Origin: Acidimangrovimonas sediminis
GTDB taxonomy: Bacteria > Pseudomonadota > Alphaproteobacteria > Rhodobacterales > Rhodobacteraceae
DNA: 64,000 nucleotides
Direction of reading: 5' to 3'
Assembly (NCBI RefSeq): GCF_002871005.1
Contig: NZ_PHSN01000028.1
Location: 1 to 64,000 of the forward strand
The translations under genes and the position numbers were made by a program. Shown one piece after another: positions 27,267 to 36,271 of this stretch. Numbering within the stretch: the stretch's first letter is position 1; the number at the start of each line of letters is the position of its first letter. The notes beneath the pieces are model-generated. The model was not told where the DNA came from, did no database searches, and worked only from the letters and a program-made list of their open reading frames with translations.

Positions 27267-28316
27267 ATGGCGGCGATCACGCTGAAATCGGTCGGCAAGA
27301 CCTATGCGGGCGGCGTCAATGCCGTGCGCGGCATCGACCTCGACATCGCCGACGGCGAATTCCTCGTGCTGGTCGGCCCTTCGGGCTGCGGCAAGTCCAC
27401 CCTACTGCGCATGGTCGCCGGGTTGGAGACGATCACCGACGGCGAGATCGCCATCGGCGGCCGCGTCGTGAACGAGGTCGAACCGGCCGAGCGCGACATC
27501 GCGATGGTGTTCCAGAACTATGCGCTCTACCCCCACATGTCGGTGCGCCAGAACCTTGCCTACGGCCTGAAGAACCGCAAGATGGCGAAGGAGGAGATCT
27601 CCCGGCGGGTGGACGAGGCCGCGCGGATCCTGGAGATCGGCGCCTTCCTCGACCGCAAGCCCAAGGCGCTTTCGGGCGGGCAACGGCAGCGCGTGGCCAT
27701 GGGCCGCGCCATCGTGCGCGAACCGTCGTGCTTCCTGTTCGACGAGCCGCTCTCGAACCTCGATGCCAAGCTGCGCGTGCAGATGCGGGGCGAGATCAAG
27801 CAGCTACAGGCGCGGCTGGGCACAACCTCGATCTACGTCACCCACGACCAGCTCGAGGCGATGACGCTGGCGCACCGTCTCGTCGTGCTGAACGGCGGCA
27901 AGGTGGAACAGGTGGGCACTCCGCTGGAGGTCTACCGCCGGCCGGCCTCGACCTTCGTGGCCTCGTTCATCGGCTCGCCCGCGATGAACCTCATGCCCGC
28001 CCGGGCCGAGGGCGCCGTGGCGCATGTCGGGGCCGCCCGGGTGCAGCTGGAGATCCCAGCCGAGGGCGCGATGACGCTGGGCCTGCGCCCCGAGGACCTG
28101 CGCGCGGTGGTGCCGGGGACGGAGGGCGCGCTGCATCTGAAGACCGCCTATGTGGAGGAGCTGGGCGCCCAGCGGCTGGTGCACGGCACGGTAGAGGGCA
28201 CGCCCTTCGGCTGCGCCATGCCATCGGACGCGGCGCTGGCGGACGAGCTGTATCTGGCAGCCGAGCCGGGGGCGGCCCATGCGTTCGACGCGCAGGATGG
28301 CCGGCGGCTGGGTTAG
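27267..28316 (+). CDS. ugpC: sn-glycerol-3-phosphate ABC transporter ATPase UgpC
   Basis: 349 residues of the MalK/UgpC type. Walker [11 protein letters not shown], signature ALSGGQRQR, Walker [17 protein letters not shown], and [14 protein letters not shown] (where most UgpC have VTHDQVEAMTL). The C-terminal TOBE/OB regulatory domain runs from about residue 235 ([19 protein letters not shown]), with LGLRPEDL. It starts 4 bases after ugpE stops. It is the last gene of the operon; a GC hairpin follows within 35 bases. Confidence 0.95.
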   Translation: MAAITLKSVGKTYAGGVNAVRGIDLDIADGEFLVLVGPSGCGKSTLLRMVAGLETITDGEIAIGGRVVNEVEPAERDIAMVFQNYALYPHMSVRQNLAYGLKNRKMAKEEISRRVDEAARILEIGAFLDRKPKALSGGQRQRVAMGRAIVREPSCFLFDEPLSNLDAKLRVQMRGEIKQLQARLGTTSIYVTHDQLEAMTLAHRLVVLNGGKVEQVGTPLEVYRRPASTFVASFIGSPAMNLMPARAEGAVAHVGAARVQLEIPAEGAMTLGLRPEDLRAVVPGTEGALHLKTAYVEELGAQRLVHGTVEGTPFGCAMPSDAALADELYLAAEPGAAHAFDAQDGRRLG

Positions 28317-28332
28317 CTTCGGCGGAAGGAGC

Positions 28333-28380
28333 GGGGGTTTCGCACCCCCCTACCCCGTGGAGTATTTTCGCCACGATGAA
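28333..28380 (-). repeat. 3'-end repeat element with GC hairpin (diverged copy D)
   Basis: Between the convergent ugpC and xseA ends. Read leftward from the xseA stop it has GGCGAAAATACTCC, then CGGGG, then a GGGGGT-N5-ACCCCC hairpin (28333-28349). This is the same layout as the copies at 31384, 54647 and 57902, though the conserved block is diverged. The hairpin can end transcription from either side. Confidence 0.55.
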
Positions 28381-28382
28381 GA

Positions 28383-29966
28383 TCAGAAGAGGGATCCCTG
28401 TTCGGGAGGCTCCTCCTTCGGCTTCTTCGGCGCGGCGCGCGAGGGGGCGGGCGTGGCGGCCCCTGCGGTCAGGCGGCCGTCATGGAACTCGATCTCGAGC
28501 GACTGAGCGGCCTCAGCTGCGGATTTCGAGGTGACGACATGGCCGTCGCCCCGAACTACGGCGAAGCCGCGTTTCAGGGTTTCCTGGTAGCCCAGCGTCG
28601 CCCGCATCCGGTCGAGCGCGTCGAGGCGGGTGCGCCAGCCCTGGGTCTGCGCCTCGGCGGCGATGGTCAGGCGGCGGGTCAGGCGGTCGAGATCGGCGCG
28701 CTTGCGGCCAGCGTCACGCAGCAGCGTGTCGGGGGCAAGGCGTTGGCTCAGCCGGCCAAGGTCGCGCCGGCCCTGCGCCGTCTGGCGGGTGAGCGCCGGC
28801 GCCAGGCGGTCGGCCCGGGTCTGGACACGCTCGGCGAGGCGCCGGGTCAGGTCGGTCAGCAGGCGCGGCCGGACGTGGGCCGCACGGGTGTTGAACTCGG
28901 CCCGCTTGCGGCCGGTGGCCTGGGTAAGGCCGGAAAGCAACCGGCCGGACCAAAGGTCGAGCCTTTGCCCCGCGGCCTGTGTCAGGGCCTCGGGCTGCGG
29001 CAGCAGGCGGCCCAGATCGCGCAGCCGCTGGCCGCGCCAGTCGAGCCCGCGCGACGTCGCCTGCCCGAGGCGGGCGTGAAAGGCATCGAGCGCCGAGAGC
29101 AGGTCGCGCCGCACCGGCACCGCCATCTCGGCCGCAGCGGTGGGCGTGGGCGCGCGCCGGTCGGCGGCGTGGTCGATCAGCGTCGTGTCCGTCTCGTGCC
29201 CCACGGCCGAGATCAGCGGAATGCGCGATTCGGCCGCGGCGCGCACCACCGCCTCATCGTTGAAGCCCCAGAGATCCTCAAGGCTGCCGCCACCGCGCGC
29301 CACGATGAGTACGTCGGGGCGCGGCACCGGCCCGCCCGGCTCGATCGCGTTGAAGCCGCGAATCGCCGCGGCCACCTCGGGCGCGCAGCGTTCCCCCTGC
29401 ACCGCCACCGGCCAGATCAGCACATGGCGCGGGAAGCGGTCGCGCAGCCGGTGCAGGATGTCGCGGATCACCGCGCCGGAGGGCGAGGTCACGACCCCGA
29501 TCACCTGCGGCAGGTACGGCAGCGGGCGCTTTCGCTCAGCGGCAAAGAGGCCCTCCGCCGCCAGCCGCTGGCGCAGCTTTTCCAGCATCGCCATCAGGGC
29601 GCCGGCTCCGGCGGGCACTATGTCGTCGACGATCAGCTGGTATTTCGACTGGCCCGGGAAGGTGGTCATCCGCCCCGTGGCGATCACCTCCATCCCCTCC
29701 TCGGGCTTCACGGTCAGCCGCGCGGCCTGGCCCTTCCAGCTCACGGCGGCCAGAACCGAGCGGTCGTCCTTCAGGTCGAAATAGACATGGCCGGAACGCG
29801 GCATCGATACGCGGCCCACCTCGCCCCGTACCCGGACGCGGCCGAACTCCCCCTCCACCACGCGCTTTACGGCGCCCGACAGCTCGGACACGGTGAATTC
29901 GGGGGCGTTCCCCGCCGTGTTTCCGGCGGTCGCCCCGGGCTCGGGGTCTTCGAAGAGGTCGGACAT
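28383..29966 (-). CDS. xseA: exodeoxyribonuclease VII large subunit
   Basis: 527 residues. The N-terminal OB-fold (FTVSELSGAVKRVVEGEFGRVRVRGEVGR, about residues 23-115) is followed by the catalytic domain with IGVVTSPSGAVIRDILHRL, VLIVARGGGSLEDLWGFNDEAVVRA and LISAVGHETDTTLIDHAADRRAPTPTAAAE, all near-invariant in XseA. A long arginine-rich coiled coil fills residues 300-450, and the C-terminus carries LKRGFAVVRG. It makes ExoVII with XseB for single-strand DNA degradation. It diverges from purD across 82 bases. The tail beyond residue 490 is a low-complexity Pro/Lys-rich extension. Confidence 0.95.
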   Translation of the reverse strand: MSDLFEDPEPGATAGNTAGNAPEFTVSELSGAVKRVVEGEFGRVRVRGEVGRVSMPRSGHVYFDLKDDRSVLAAVSWKGQAARLTVKPEEGMEVIATGRMTTFPGQSKYQLIVDDIVPAGAGALMAMLEKLRQRLAAEGLFAAERKRPLPYLPQVIGVVTSPSGAVIRDILHRLRDRFPRHVLIWPVAVQGERCAPEVAAAIRGFNAIEPGGPVPRPDVLIVARGGGSLEDLWGFNDEAVVRAAAESRIPLISAVGHETDTTLIDHAADRRAPTPTAAAEMAVPVRRDLLSALDAFHARLGQATSRGLDWRGQRLRDLGRLLPQPEALTQAAGQRLDLWSGRLLSGLTQATGRKRAEFNTRAAHVRPRLLTDLTRRLAERVQTRADRLAPALTRQTAQGRRDLGRLSQRLAPDTLLRDAGRKRADLDRLTRRLTIAAEAQTQGWRTRLDALDRMRATLGYQETLKRGFAVVRGDGHVVTSKSAAEAAQSLEIEFHDGRLTAGAATPAPSRAAPKKPKEEPPEQGSLF

Positions 29967-30048
29967 GCGCCGCTCGCTTGTGAACTGCTCGCGGGCACCT
30001 TAGAACGGCGCCGGAACGAGGGGAACCCATCGGAAAGAGGCGGCGGCG

Positions 30049-31311
30049 ATGAACATCCTGATCCTGGGCGGCGGCGGGCGCGAACATGCGCTTGCCTGGG
30101 CGGTCAAGCAGAACCCGAAATGCGACCGGCTGATCGTTGCGCCGGGCAATGCGGGGATCGCGGCGATCGCGGAATGCGCCGATCTCGACATCATGGACGG
30201 CGCCGCCGTGGTCACCTTCGCCGAGGAGAACGCCGTCGATTTCGTCATCGTCGGCCCCGAGGCGCCGCTGGCAGCGGGCGTGGCCGACGCGGTGCGCGCG
30301 GCGGGCCTTGCCTGCTTCGGCCCCTCGCAGGAGGCGGCAAAGCTCGAGGCCTCCAAGGCCTTCACCAAGGCGGTCTGCGACGCCTGTGGCGCGCCGACCG
30401 CGGCCTATGCGCGCTTCACCGAAGCCGAACCCGCCAGGCGCTATGTCCGCGAACAGGGCGCGCCCATCGTGATCAAGGCCGACGGCCTCGCCGCCGGCAA
30501 GGGCGTGGTTGTGGCGATGACAGAGGCCGAGGCCCTCGAAGCGCTGGACGACATGTTCTCCGGCGCCTTCGGAGAGGCCGGCGCCGAGGTCGTGATCGAG
30601 GAATTCATGGAGGGCGAAGAAGCCAGCTTCTTCCTCCTCTGCGACGGCGAGACGGTGCTGCCGATCGGCACGGCGCAGGACCACAAGCGCGTGGGCGAAG
30701 GCGACACCGGCCCGAATACCGGCGGCATGGGCGCCTATTCGCCAGCCCCGGTGCTGACCGATGCCATAGCGGAACGCGCCCTGGATGAGATCGTGCGCCC
30801 TACCGTGGCCGAACTCGCCCGCCGCGGCACACCGTTCCAGGGGGTGCTCTACGCCGGGCTGATGATCAGGGACGGACAGGCGCGGCTGGTGGAATACAAC
30901 GTCCGCTTCGGCGATCCGGAATGCCAGGTGCTGATGCTGCGCCTCGGCGCGCAGGCACTCGACCTGCTGCTGGCCTGCGCGCGCGGCGAACTGGCCGGAC
31001 GCAAGGCACAATGGGCCGACGACCATGCGCTGACCGTGGTGATGGCCGCCGACGGCTACCCCGGCAGCTACGAGAAAGGCACCGAGATCAAGGGGCTGGA
31101 CGACCTGCCCGAGGACAGCTTCCACATGGTCTTCCACGCCGGCACGGCCGCGCGCGACGGCAGGATCGTCGCCACCGGGGGCCGCGTTCTGAACGTCACC
31201 GCCCGCGGCACGACGCTGGCCGAGGCACAAGCCCGCGCCTACGCCATGGTTGACGGAATCGACTGGCCGCAGGGCTTCTGCCGCCGCGACATCGGCTGGC
31301 GGGCACTCTGA
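30049..31311 (+). CDS. purD: phosphoribosylamine-glycine ligase
   Basis: 420 residues, standard GARS length. ATP-grasp landmarks are in order: MNILILGGGGREHALAWAV (phosphoribosylamine domain), VIKADGLAAGKGVVVA (ATP binding), DGETVLPIGTAQDHKR, GPNTGGMGAYSPAP and LVEYNVRFGDPECQ (metal ligands). It joins phosphoribosylamine to glycine in purine synthesis. AAAGAGGCGG precedes the ATG. It is monocistronic, ending in a hairpin terminator. Confidence 0.96.
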   Translation: MNILILGGGGREHALAWAVKQNPKCDRLIVAPGNAGIAAIAECADLDIMDGAAVVTFAEENAVDFVIVGPEAPLAAGVADAVRAAGLACFGPSQEAAKLEASKAFTKAVCDACGAPTAAYARFTEAEPARRYVREQGAPIVIKADGLAAGKGVVVAMTEAEALEALDDMFSGAFGEAGAEVVIEEFMEGEEASFFLLCDGETVLPIGTAQDHKRVGEGDTGPNTGGMGAYSPAPVLTDAIAERALDEIVRPTVAELARRGTPFQGVLYAGLMIRDGQARLVEYNVRFGDPECQVLMLRLGAQALDLLLACARGELAGRKAQWADDHALTVVMAADGYPGSYEKGTEIKGLDDLPEDSFHMVFHAGTAARDGRIVATGGRVLNVTARGTTLAEAQARAYAMVDGIDWPQGFCRRDIGWRAL

Positions 31312-31352
31312 CCCGCCGTCATCGCTGGAACCGATGGCACACCGACACCGCG

Positions 31353-31379
31353 GGGGTCCTTTCCGATCTGAAAGACCCC
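31353..31379 (+). terminator. hairpin terminator of purD
   Basis: GGGGTC-c-TTTC pairs with GAAAGACCCC (10 bp with one bulged C, 6-base loop), 42 bases after the purD stop, followed by GTCATTTCTTC. The T content after the stem is moderate. It is followed directly by repeat copy A. Confidence 0.6.
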
Positions 31380-31383
31380 GTCA

Positions 31384-31458
31384 TTTCTTCTGAGCGGAAA
31401 TATCCCGGGGGGATGTCAGTGGCGCCCGCGCCAATGACAAAGGGGGGCAGCGCCCCCC
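31384..31458 (+). repeat. 3'-end repeat element with GC hairpin (copy A)
   Basis: Lies between the convergent purD and clpX ends. It starts with a 29-base block beginning TTTCTTCTGAGCGGAAATAT and ending in a G run (31384-31412) that is identical to the one at 54647-54675. After 29 further bases comes the hairpin GGGGGGC-AGC-GCCCCCC (31442-31458). The copies at 57902 and 28333 share the layout. Confidence 0.75.
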
Positions 31459-31504
31459 TTCCCCTTCGCAAAAAGCTTGCGCGCCCACGGCGCGCTCCGC
31501 CGGA

Positions 31505-32776
<1,272 letters not shown>

Positions 32777-32934
32777 ATCCATCCTCTGCGGCTGCCTGCC
32801 GGGCCCCTTGTCGTGCGGGGACCCCTTGCCGTTCCACCCGGGTTGGGGGCGGTCGGGTCAAAGTCTAGGGCAGCCACATAACCTTCACAATGCCCAATTT
32901 CCCGATCCGCCCGGGACGCCCCGGCGGACCTGCT

Positions 32935-33567
32935 TCACGATTTCTCGTCTTCCGCCTTGCCGCGGTCGGCCACGATCTCGTCGACGAGGCCCCATTCCTT
33001 GGCCTGTTCGGCCGACATGAAGTTGTCGCGCTCCAGCGCCGCCTCGACTGTCTCGTAGTCGTTGCCGGTGTGACGCACGTAGATCTCGTTCAGGCGCTTC
33101 TTCAGCTTCTGCGTTTCCTGCGCATGGATCATGATGTCCGTCGCCTGGCCCTGATACCCGCCCGAGGGCTGGTGCACCATGATCCGGCTGTTCGGCAGGG
33201 TGAAGCGCATCCCCTTCTCGCCCGCAGCGAGGAGGAGCGAGCCCATCGAAGCCGCCTGCCCGATGCAGACGGTCGATATCTTGGGCTTGATGTATTGCAT
33301 GGTGTCGTAGATCGCGAGGCCCGAGGTCACGATGCCCCCGGGGCTGTTGATGTACATCGAGATTTCCTTCGAGGGATTCTCGGCCTCGAGGAACAGGAGC
33401 TGGGCCACGATGATGGTGGCCATCTCGTCCTGCACGGGGCCGGCAACGAAGATGATCCGCTCCTTCAGCAGGCGCGAGAAGATATCGTACCGGATCGAAC
33501 CGCGGGCATTGGTCTCCTCGACGGTCGGGATGATGAAGCTGGTGAGTTGGCCAACGGGATCGAACAT
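32935..33567 (-). CDS. clpP: ATP-dependent Clp protease proteolytic subunit ClpP
   Basis: 210 residues. The catalytic serine is in [15 protein letters not shown], the histidine in [17 protein letters not shown], and the aspartate downstream near [11 protein letters not shown]. The N-terminal propeptide region is short ([29 protein letters not shown]). Forms the tetradecameric chamber with ClpX or ClpA. GAGGCAGG lies before the ATG. It is the first gene of the clpP-clpX unit, reading leftward. Confidence 0.97.
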   Translation of the reverse strand: MFDPVGQLTSFIIPTVEETNARGSIRYDIFSRLLKERIIFVAGPVQDEMATIIVAQLLFLEAENPSKEISMYINSPGGIVTSGLAIYDTMQYIKPKISTVCIGQAASMGSLLLAAGEKGMRFTLPNSRIMVHQPSGGYQGQATDIMIHAQETQKLKKRLNEIYVRHTGNDYETVEAALERDNFMSAEQAKEWGLVDEIVADRGKAEDEKS

Positions 33568-33990
33568 GTCCTGCCTCGACTTTGGGGCGTAGCTAGCCCG
33601 GCTGCGTTAAACGAGTCTTAGTGGTGCGCGCGCCCCCCTTCAAGGGCAAGCGGCGCCGACGGGCCGATCTCGGCCCAGCGGCGCACCCCGGAAAGACCCT
33701 TGCGCGGGCCCTGGCGGCGCGCGGCTGGCACCGGGCAGGTCAACGCGATGCCCCCCGGAAATCGCGATTTCGGACCGACGGGCGTGACCCGCCCCACACT
33801 GCCCCACACGGGGGCCAAGCTCCGCGTGCCCGAGCTGCGGCATACCCGCGCCCCCTTTTCAGAGCGGCAGACCCGTCCCGATTTCCCTCTACCGGTGCTC
33901 ACTCCGAAGGCGCGGGGGGGCGGCGGGCGCCACCGTTCGGCATCACCTCTGCGGCCAGATCCCCTGTGGCATACGGCCACCGCGGGGGCC
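33568..33990. other. 423-base region without a convincing gene
   Basis: Holds the leftward clpP promoter region at its left end and the 3' end of the chemotaxis operon at its right end. Reading frames exist on both strands, but none has a ribosome site or a recognisable protein. A hairpin with arms CCCC-t-GTGGC / GCCAC-cgc-GGGG (33961-33988) follows the last chemotaxis gene directly and may help end that operon, although it has no T run. No tRNA or other RNA gene was recognised. Confidence 0.5.
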
Positions 33991-34479
33991 CTAGAAAATG
34001 CAGAGATCCTCATCCCCCCCGGTGGACGCCGCCGCCCGCGGCTGGGTGGGCCACGCTTCGCCCGGCGGATCGAGCAGCGCCCGCGCGAGGTCCCGCAAGA
34101 GGATTTCCTGCCGTGCCGCCGCGGTCTCGACCAGCAGCTCGCCGGGGATCGCCTCGGCCAGCACCGCCATGAACCGCGCCATGTTGTCGAGGACCTGCAC
34201 GAGGCGGTCAAGCTCCTGCAGCCCCCGGGCCGGGCCCTGGTGGCCGGCCGCATCGGTGGCGGCGCGGACGGCGCGGAGCGCGTCGGGGGGGATCGCCCGG
34301 ATCATGTCGCCATAGCTGTCCTCGACCAGCCGCCCGGCGGCATGGGCGGCGGCCAGCACGTCGGACACCCGAGCGGTCAGGGTCGACAGTTCGGCCCTGA
34401 GCGACCCTGTCACGTCGGCATCGGCGCACGCGGTTTCGGGGGGCGCGGTTTCGGGGGGCAGAACGGCGCGCATCCTCAC
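33991..34479 (-). CDS. uncharacterised helical protein at the end of the chemotaxis operon
   Basis: 162 residues, starting at a GTG that overlaps the cheY stop by 4 bases (GTGA), so coupled translation is likely. No family was recognised. The N-terminal 25 residues are low-complexity; residues 28-140 look almost wholly alpha-helical (ELSTLTARVSDVLAAAHAAG, LQELDRLVQVLDNMARFMAVL, EILLRDLARALL). The C-terminus ends in an acidic, aromatic tail, DEDLCIF. A long helical bundle with an acidic/hydrophobic C-terminal tail directly after cheY recalls CheZ/CheT CheY-P phosphatases by architecture only; no catalytic Asp-x3-Gln pair was confidently placed. Function unknown. Confidence 0.75.
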   Translation of the reverse strand: MRMRAVLPPETAPPETACADADVTGSLRAELSTLTARVSDVLAAAHAAGRLVEDSYGDMIRAIPPDALRAVRAATDAAGHQGPARGLQELDRLVQVLDNMARFMAVLAEAIPGELLVETAAARQEILLRDLARALLDPPGEAWPTQPRAAASTGGDEDLCIF

Positions 34480-34862
34480 AACGCCCCCACGACGGCCTGA
34501 ATACAGGCGCGCATCTGCTGCGTCGAGAAGGGCTTGCGCAGGAAGTTGTTCATCCCCAGCCGCTGGCCGGTCTCGATGATCTCGCGGTCGGCGCGGCCGG
34601 TGACCAGGATGAAACCGATCCGGCTGGTCGCGCGATTCTCACGTAGCGCCTTGAGCAGGTGCAGCCCGTCCATCTGCGGCATGTTGTAATCCGAAATCAC
34701 GAGGTGAACCGGGTTGGCCGCCAGCTTCGCCAGGGCCGATTTGCCGTCGGCGGCGTAATCGACCTGGCGGATGCCAAGCTCATCCAGCGCCTGCATCAAC
34801 AGGCCCCGGCTGGTCGACATGTCGTCGACCACCATGATGCGGATGCTGTCCCTCAGCGCCAT
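34476..34862 (-). CDS. cheY: chemotaxis response regulator CheY (second copy in operon)
   Basis: 128-residue single receiver domain. The acidic pocket is Asp13/Asp14 (VVDDMS), the phosphorylation site is Asp58 (LVISDYNMPQMDG), the switch Thr is in ILVTGRAD and the Lys is in FLRKPFS. It would bind the flagellar motor or act as a phosphate sink. It overlaps cheR by 10 bases at its start and the following helical gene by 4 at its end. Distinct from the other CheY in the operon: it has the longer DYNMPQMDGLHLL segment typical of motor-binding CheYs. Confidence 0.94.
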   Translation of the reverse strand: MALRDSIRIMVVDDMSTSRGLLMQALDELGIRQVDYAADGKSALAKLAANPVHLVISDYNMPQMDGLHLLKALRENRATSRIGFILVTGRADREIIETGQRLGMNNFLRKPFSTQQMRACIQAVVGAL

Positions 34863-35761
34863 GTCTTTCTCCTTTCGGCATCCGCCGGATCTTGGGTCTC
34901 GTCGGCCATGCGGTAGCCGGTCGTACAGGTTGCGGTGAACTGGGCGGCAAGCGCCGGAGGCAGCCGCTCGGAATGGCCGATGTACAGGTGGCTGCCCGGC
35001 CGCATGACCCCCATGAAGCTGGTCCAGACCTTCTGCTGCGTCTCGGCGTCGAAATAGATCGTCACGTTGCGGCAGAAGATCGCGTCGAACGGGCCGCGCA
35101 TCGGGAACGGGCGGATCAGGTTGAGCGGCCGGAAGTCGACGATCCGGCGCGCCGCATCGCCGATCCTCATCCCGTCCGGGCCGCGCACCGCCATCTTGGC
35201 GTCGACCCAGGCGGGCATCTGCGCCGAGGCCTCGCCCGAATACTGGCCCTTGCCGGCCGAGGCCAGCACCTCGGGATCTATGTCCGAGGCGAGAATACGC
35301 AGGTCGCAGCGTGCCGCCTCGGGCAGCGCGCGCAGCACGGTGAAGGCCAGCGAATACGGTTCCTCCCCGCTGGCGCAGCCCGCCGACCACAGCCGGACCC
35401 GCCCGCCGGCGCGGGCCCGCGCCACCAGGTCGGGCAGGACCTGCGTGCTGAAATGTTCGAAATGATGGGGCTCGCGGAAGAACCGCGTGACGTTGGTCGT
35501 CAGAGCCGAGATCATCTGGCGCTGTTCCTCGACGCCTTCGGGCCCGTCGAGGCGCCGGAGGTATTCGCTGAAAGTCGACAGCCCGAGCGCGCGCAGACGC
35601 CGCGACAGGCGGGAATAGACGTGATCTTGCTTGGCCGGCGGCAGCACGATCCCCGCCCGCGCATGGCACAGCGCGGCGATATGGCCGAAATCCTCGGGCG
35701 TATAGGCATATTCCCGGGCCAGCGGCCCAGGTTCCCCACCGGAGGGCGGCGCGTGGATCAT
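34853..35761 (-). CDS. cheR: chemoreceptor glutamate methyltransferase CheR
   Basis: 302 residues. The N-terminal helical CheR domain (AREYAYTPEDFGHIAALCHARAGIVL) precedes the SAM-binding domain with VRLWSAGCASGEEPYSLA (motif I), ILASDIDPEVL, and DAIFCRNVTIYFD (motif IV). The beta-subdomain that binds receptor pentapeptides lies between. It methylates receptor glutamates for adaptation. No cheB is found in this operon, so the methylesterase must be encoded elsewhere. It overlaps cheW by 4 bases. Confidence 0.95.
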   Translation of the reverse strand: MIHAPPSGGEPGPLAREYAYTPEDFGHIAALCHARAGIVLPPAKQDHVYSRLSRRLRALGLSTFSEYLRRLDGPEGVEEQRQMISALTTNVTRFFREPHHFEHFSTQVLPDLVARARAGGRVRLWSAGCASGEEPYSLAFTVLRALPEAARCDLRILASDIDPEVLASAGKGQYSGEASAQMPAWVDAKMAVRGPDGMRIGDAARRIVDFRPLNLIRPFPMRGPFDAIFCRNVTIYFDAETQQKVWTSFMGVMRPGSHLYIGHSERLPPALAAQFTATCTTGYRMADETQDPADAERRKTWR

Positions 35762-36267
35762 GGTTGATCGCCCTCCTCGGCGGGCAGCAGGCGACCAAGG
35801 TCGATCAGCCGCAACAGGCGCTCGCCCTCGCAGATCACGCCGGCGATGAAGCTGCGCGCGACCTCCGAGGCGACCTCGGGCGTGGGGCGGATCTCCTCCT
35901 CCGGGATCGACAGGATGTCCGAGACCGCCTCTACCAGCAGACCGGTCATCTGCGGCCCGACCATGGCGATGATGATGACGTGGCGGTCGTCGCCCTGGGT
36001 CGCGCCAAGGCCGAGCCGGCGTGACAGGTCGACCACCGGCACGACCGACCCGCGCAGGTTCATGACGCCGAGCACGAAGTCCGGCGCGTGCGGCACGATG
36101 GTGGCGGCAGTGAAGCCGCGGATCTCGCGGATCGACATGATGTCGACGCAGAAGTCCTGCCCGGCGGCGCGGAAGGCCACCAGCTCCCGCAGCGCACCGT
36201 CACGACCCTCGCGCGGGGGGGCGGCCTCGCGGGCAGTCTGAGTGTCGGTCTTTTCCAGGGTCGTCAT
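35758..36267 (-). CDS. cheW: chemotaxis coupling protein CheW
   Basis: 169 residues, one CheW-like SH3-type double barrel. Typical segments are LVAFRAAGQDFCVDIMSIREIRG, VLGVMNLRGSVVPVVDLSRRLG and GLLVEAVSDIL. It links receptors to CheA. The first 28 residues are a hydrophilic extension. GAGGTAA precedes the ATG, which is 4 bases after the cheA stop. Confidence 0.95.
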   Translation of the reverse strand: MTTLEKTDTQTAREAAPPREGRDGALRELVAFRAAGQDFCVDIMSIREIRGFTAATIVPHAPDFVLGVMNLRGSVVPVVDLSRRLGLGATQGDDRHVIIIAMVGPQMTGLLVEAVSDILSIPEEEIRPTPEVASEVARSFIAGVICEGERLLRLIDLGRLLPAEEGDQP

Positions 36268-36271
36268 GGGG

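Noticed and set aside
28482-30788. A 768-codon + strand frame over xseA and part of purD
   Set aside because: Translation is low-complexity and overlaps two well-identified genes in other frames.
32777-32782. First ATG of clpX (two codons upstream)
   Set aside because: AGAGG directly abuts it, giving zero spacing, whereas the second ATG has a normal 6-base spacing.
33621-34500. Long + and - strand frames in the clpP-che gap and over the 162-residue gene
   Set aside because: No ribosome site, biased composition and no recognisable protein; the 162-residue - strand frame is coupled to cheY and is preferred.
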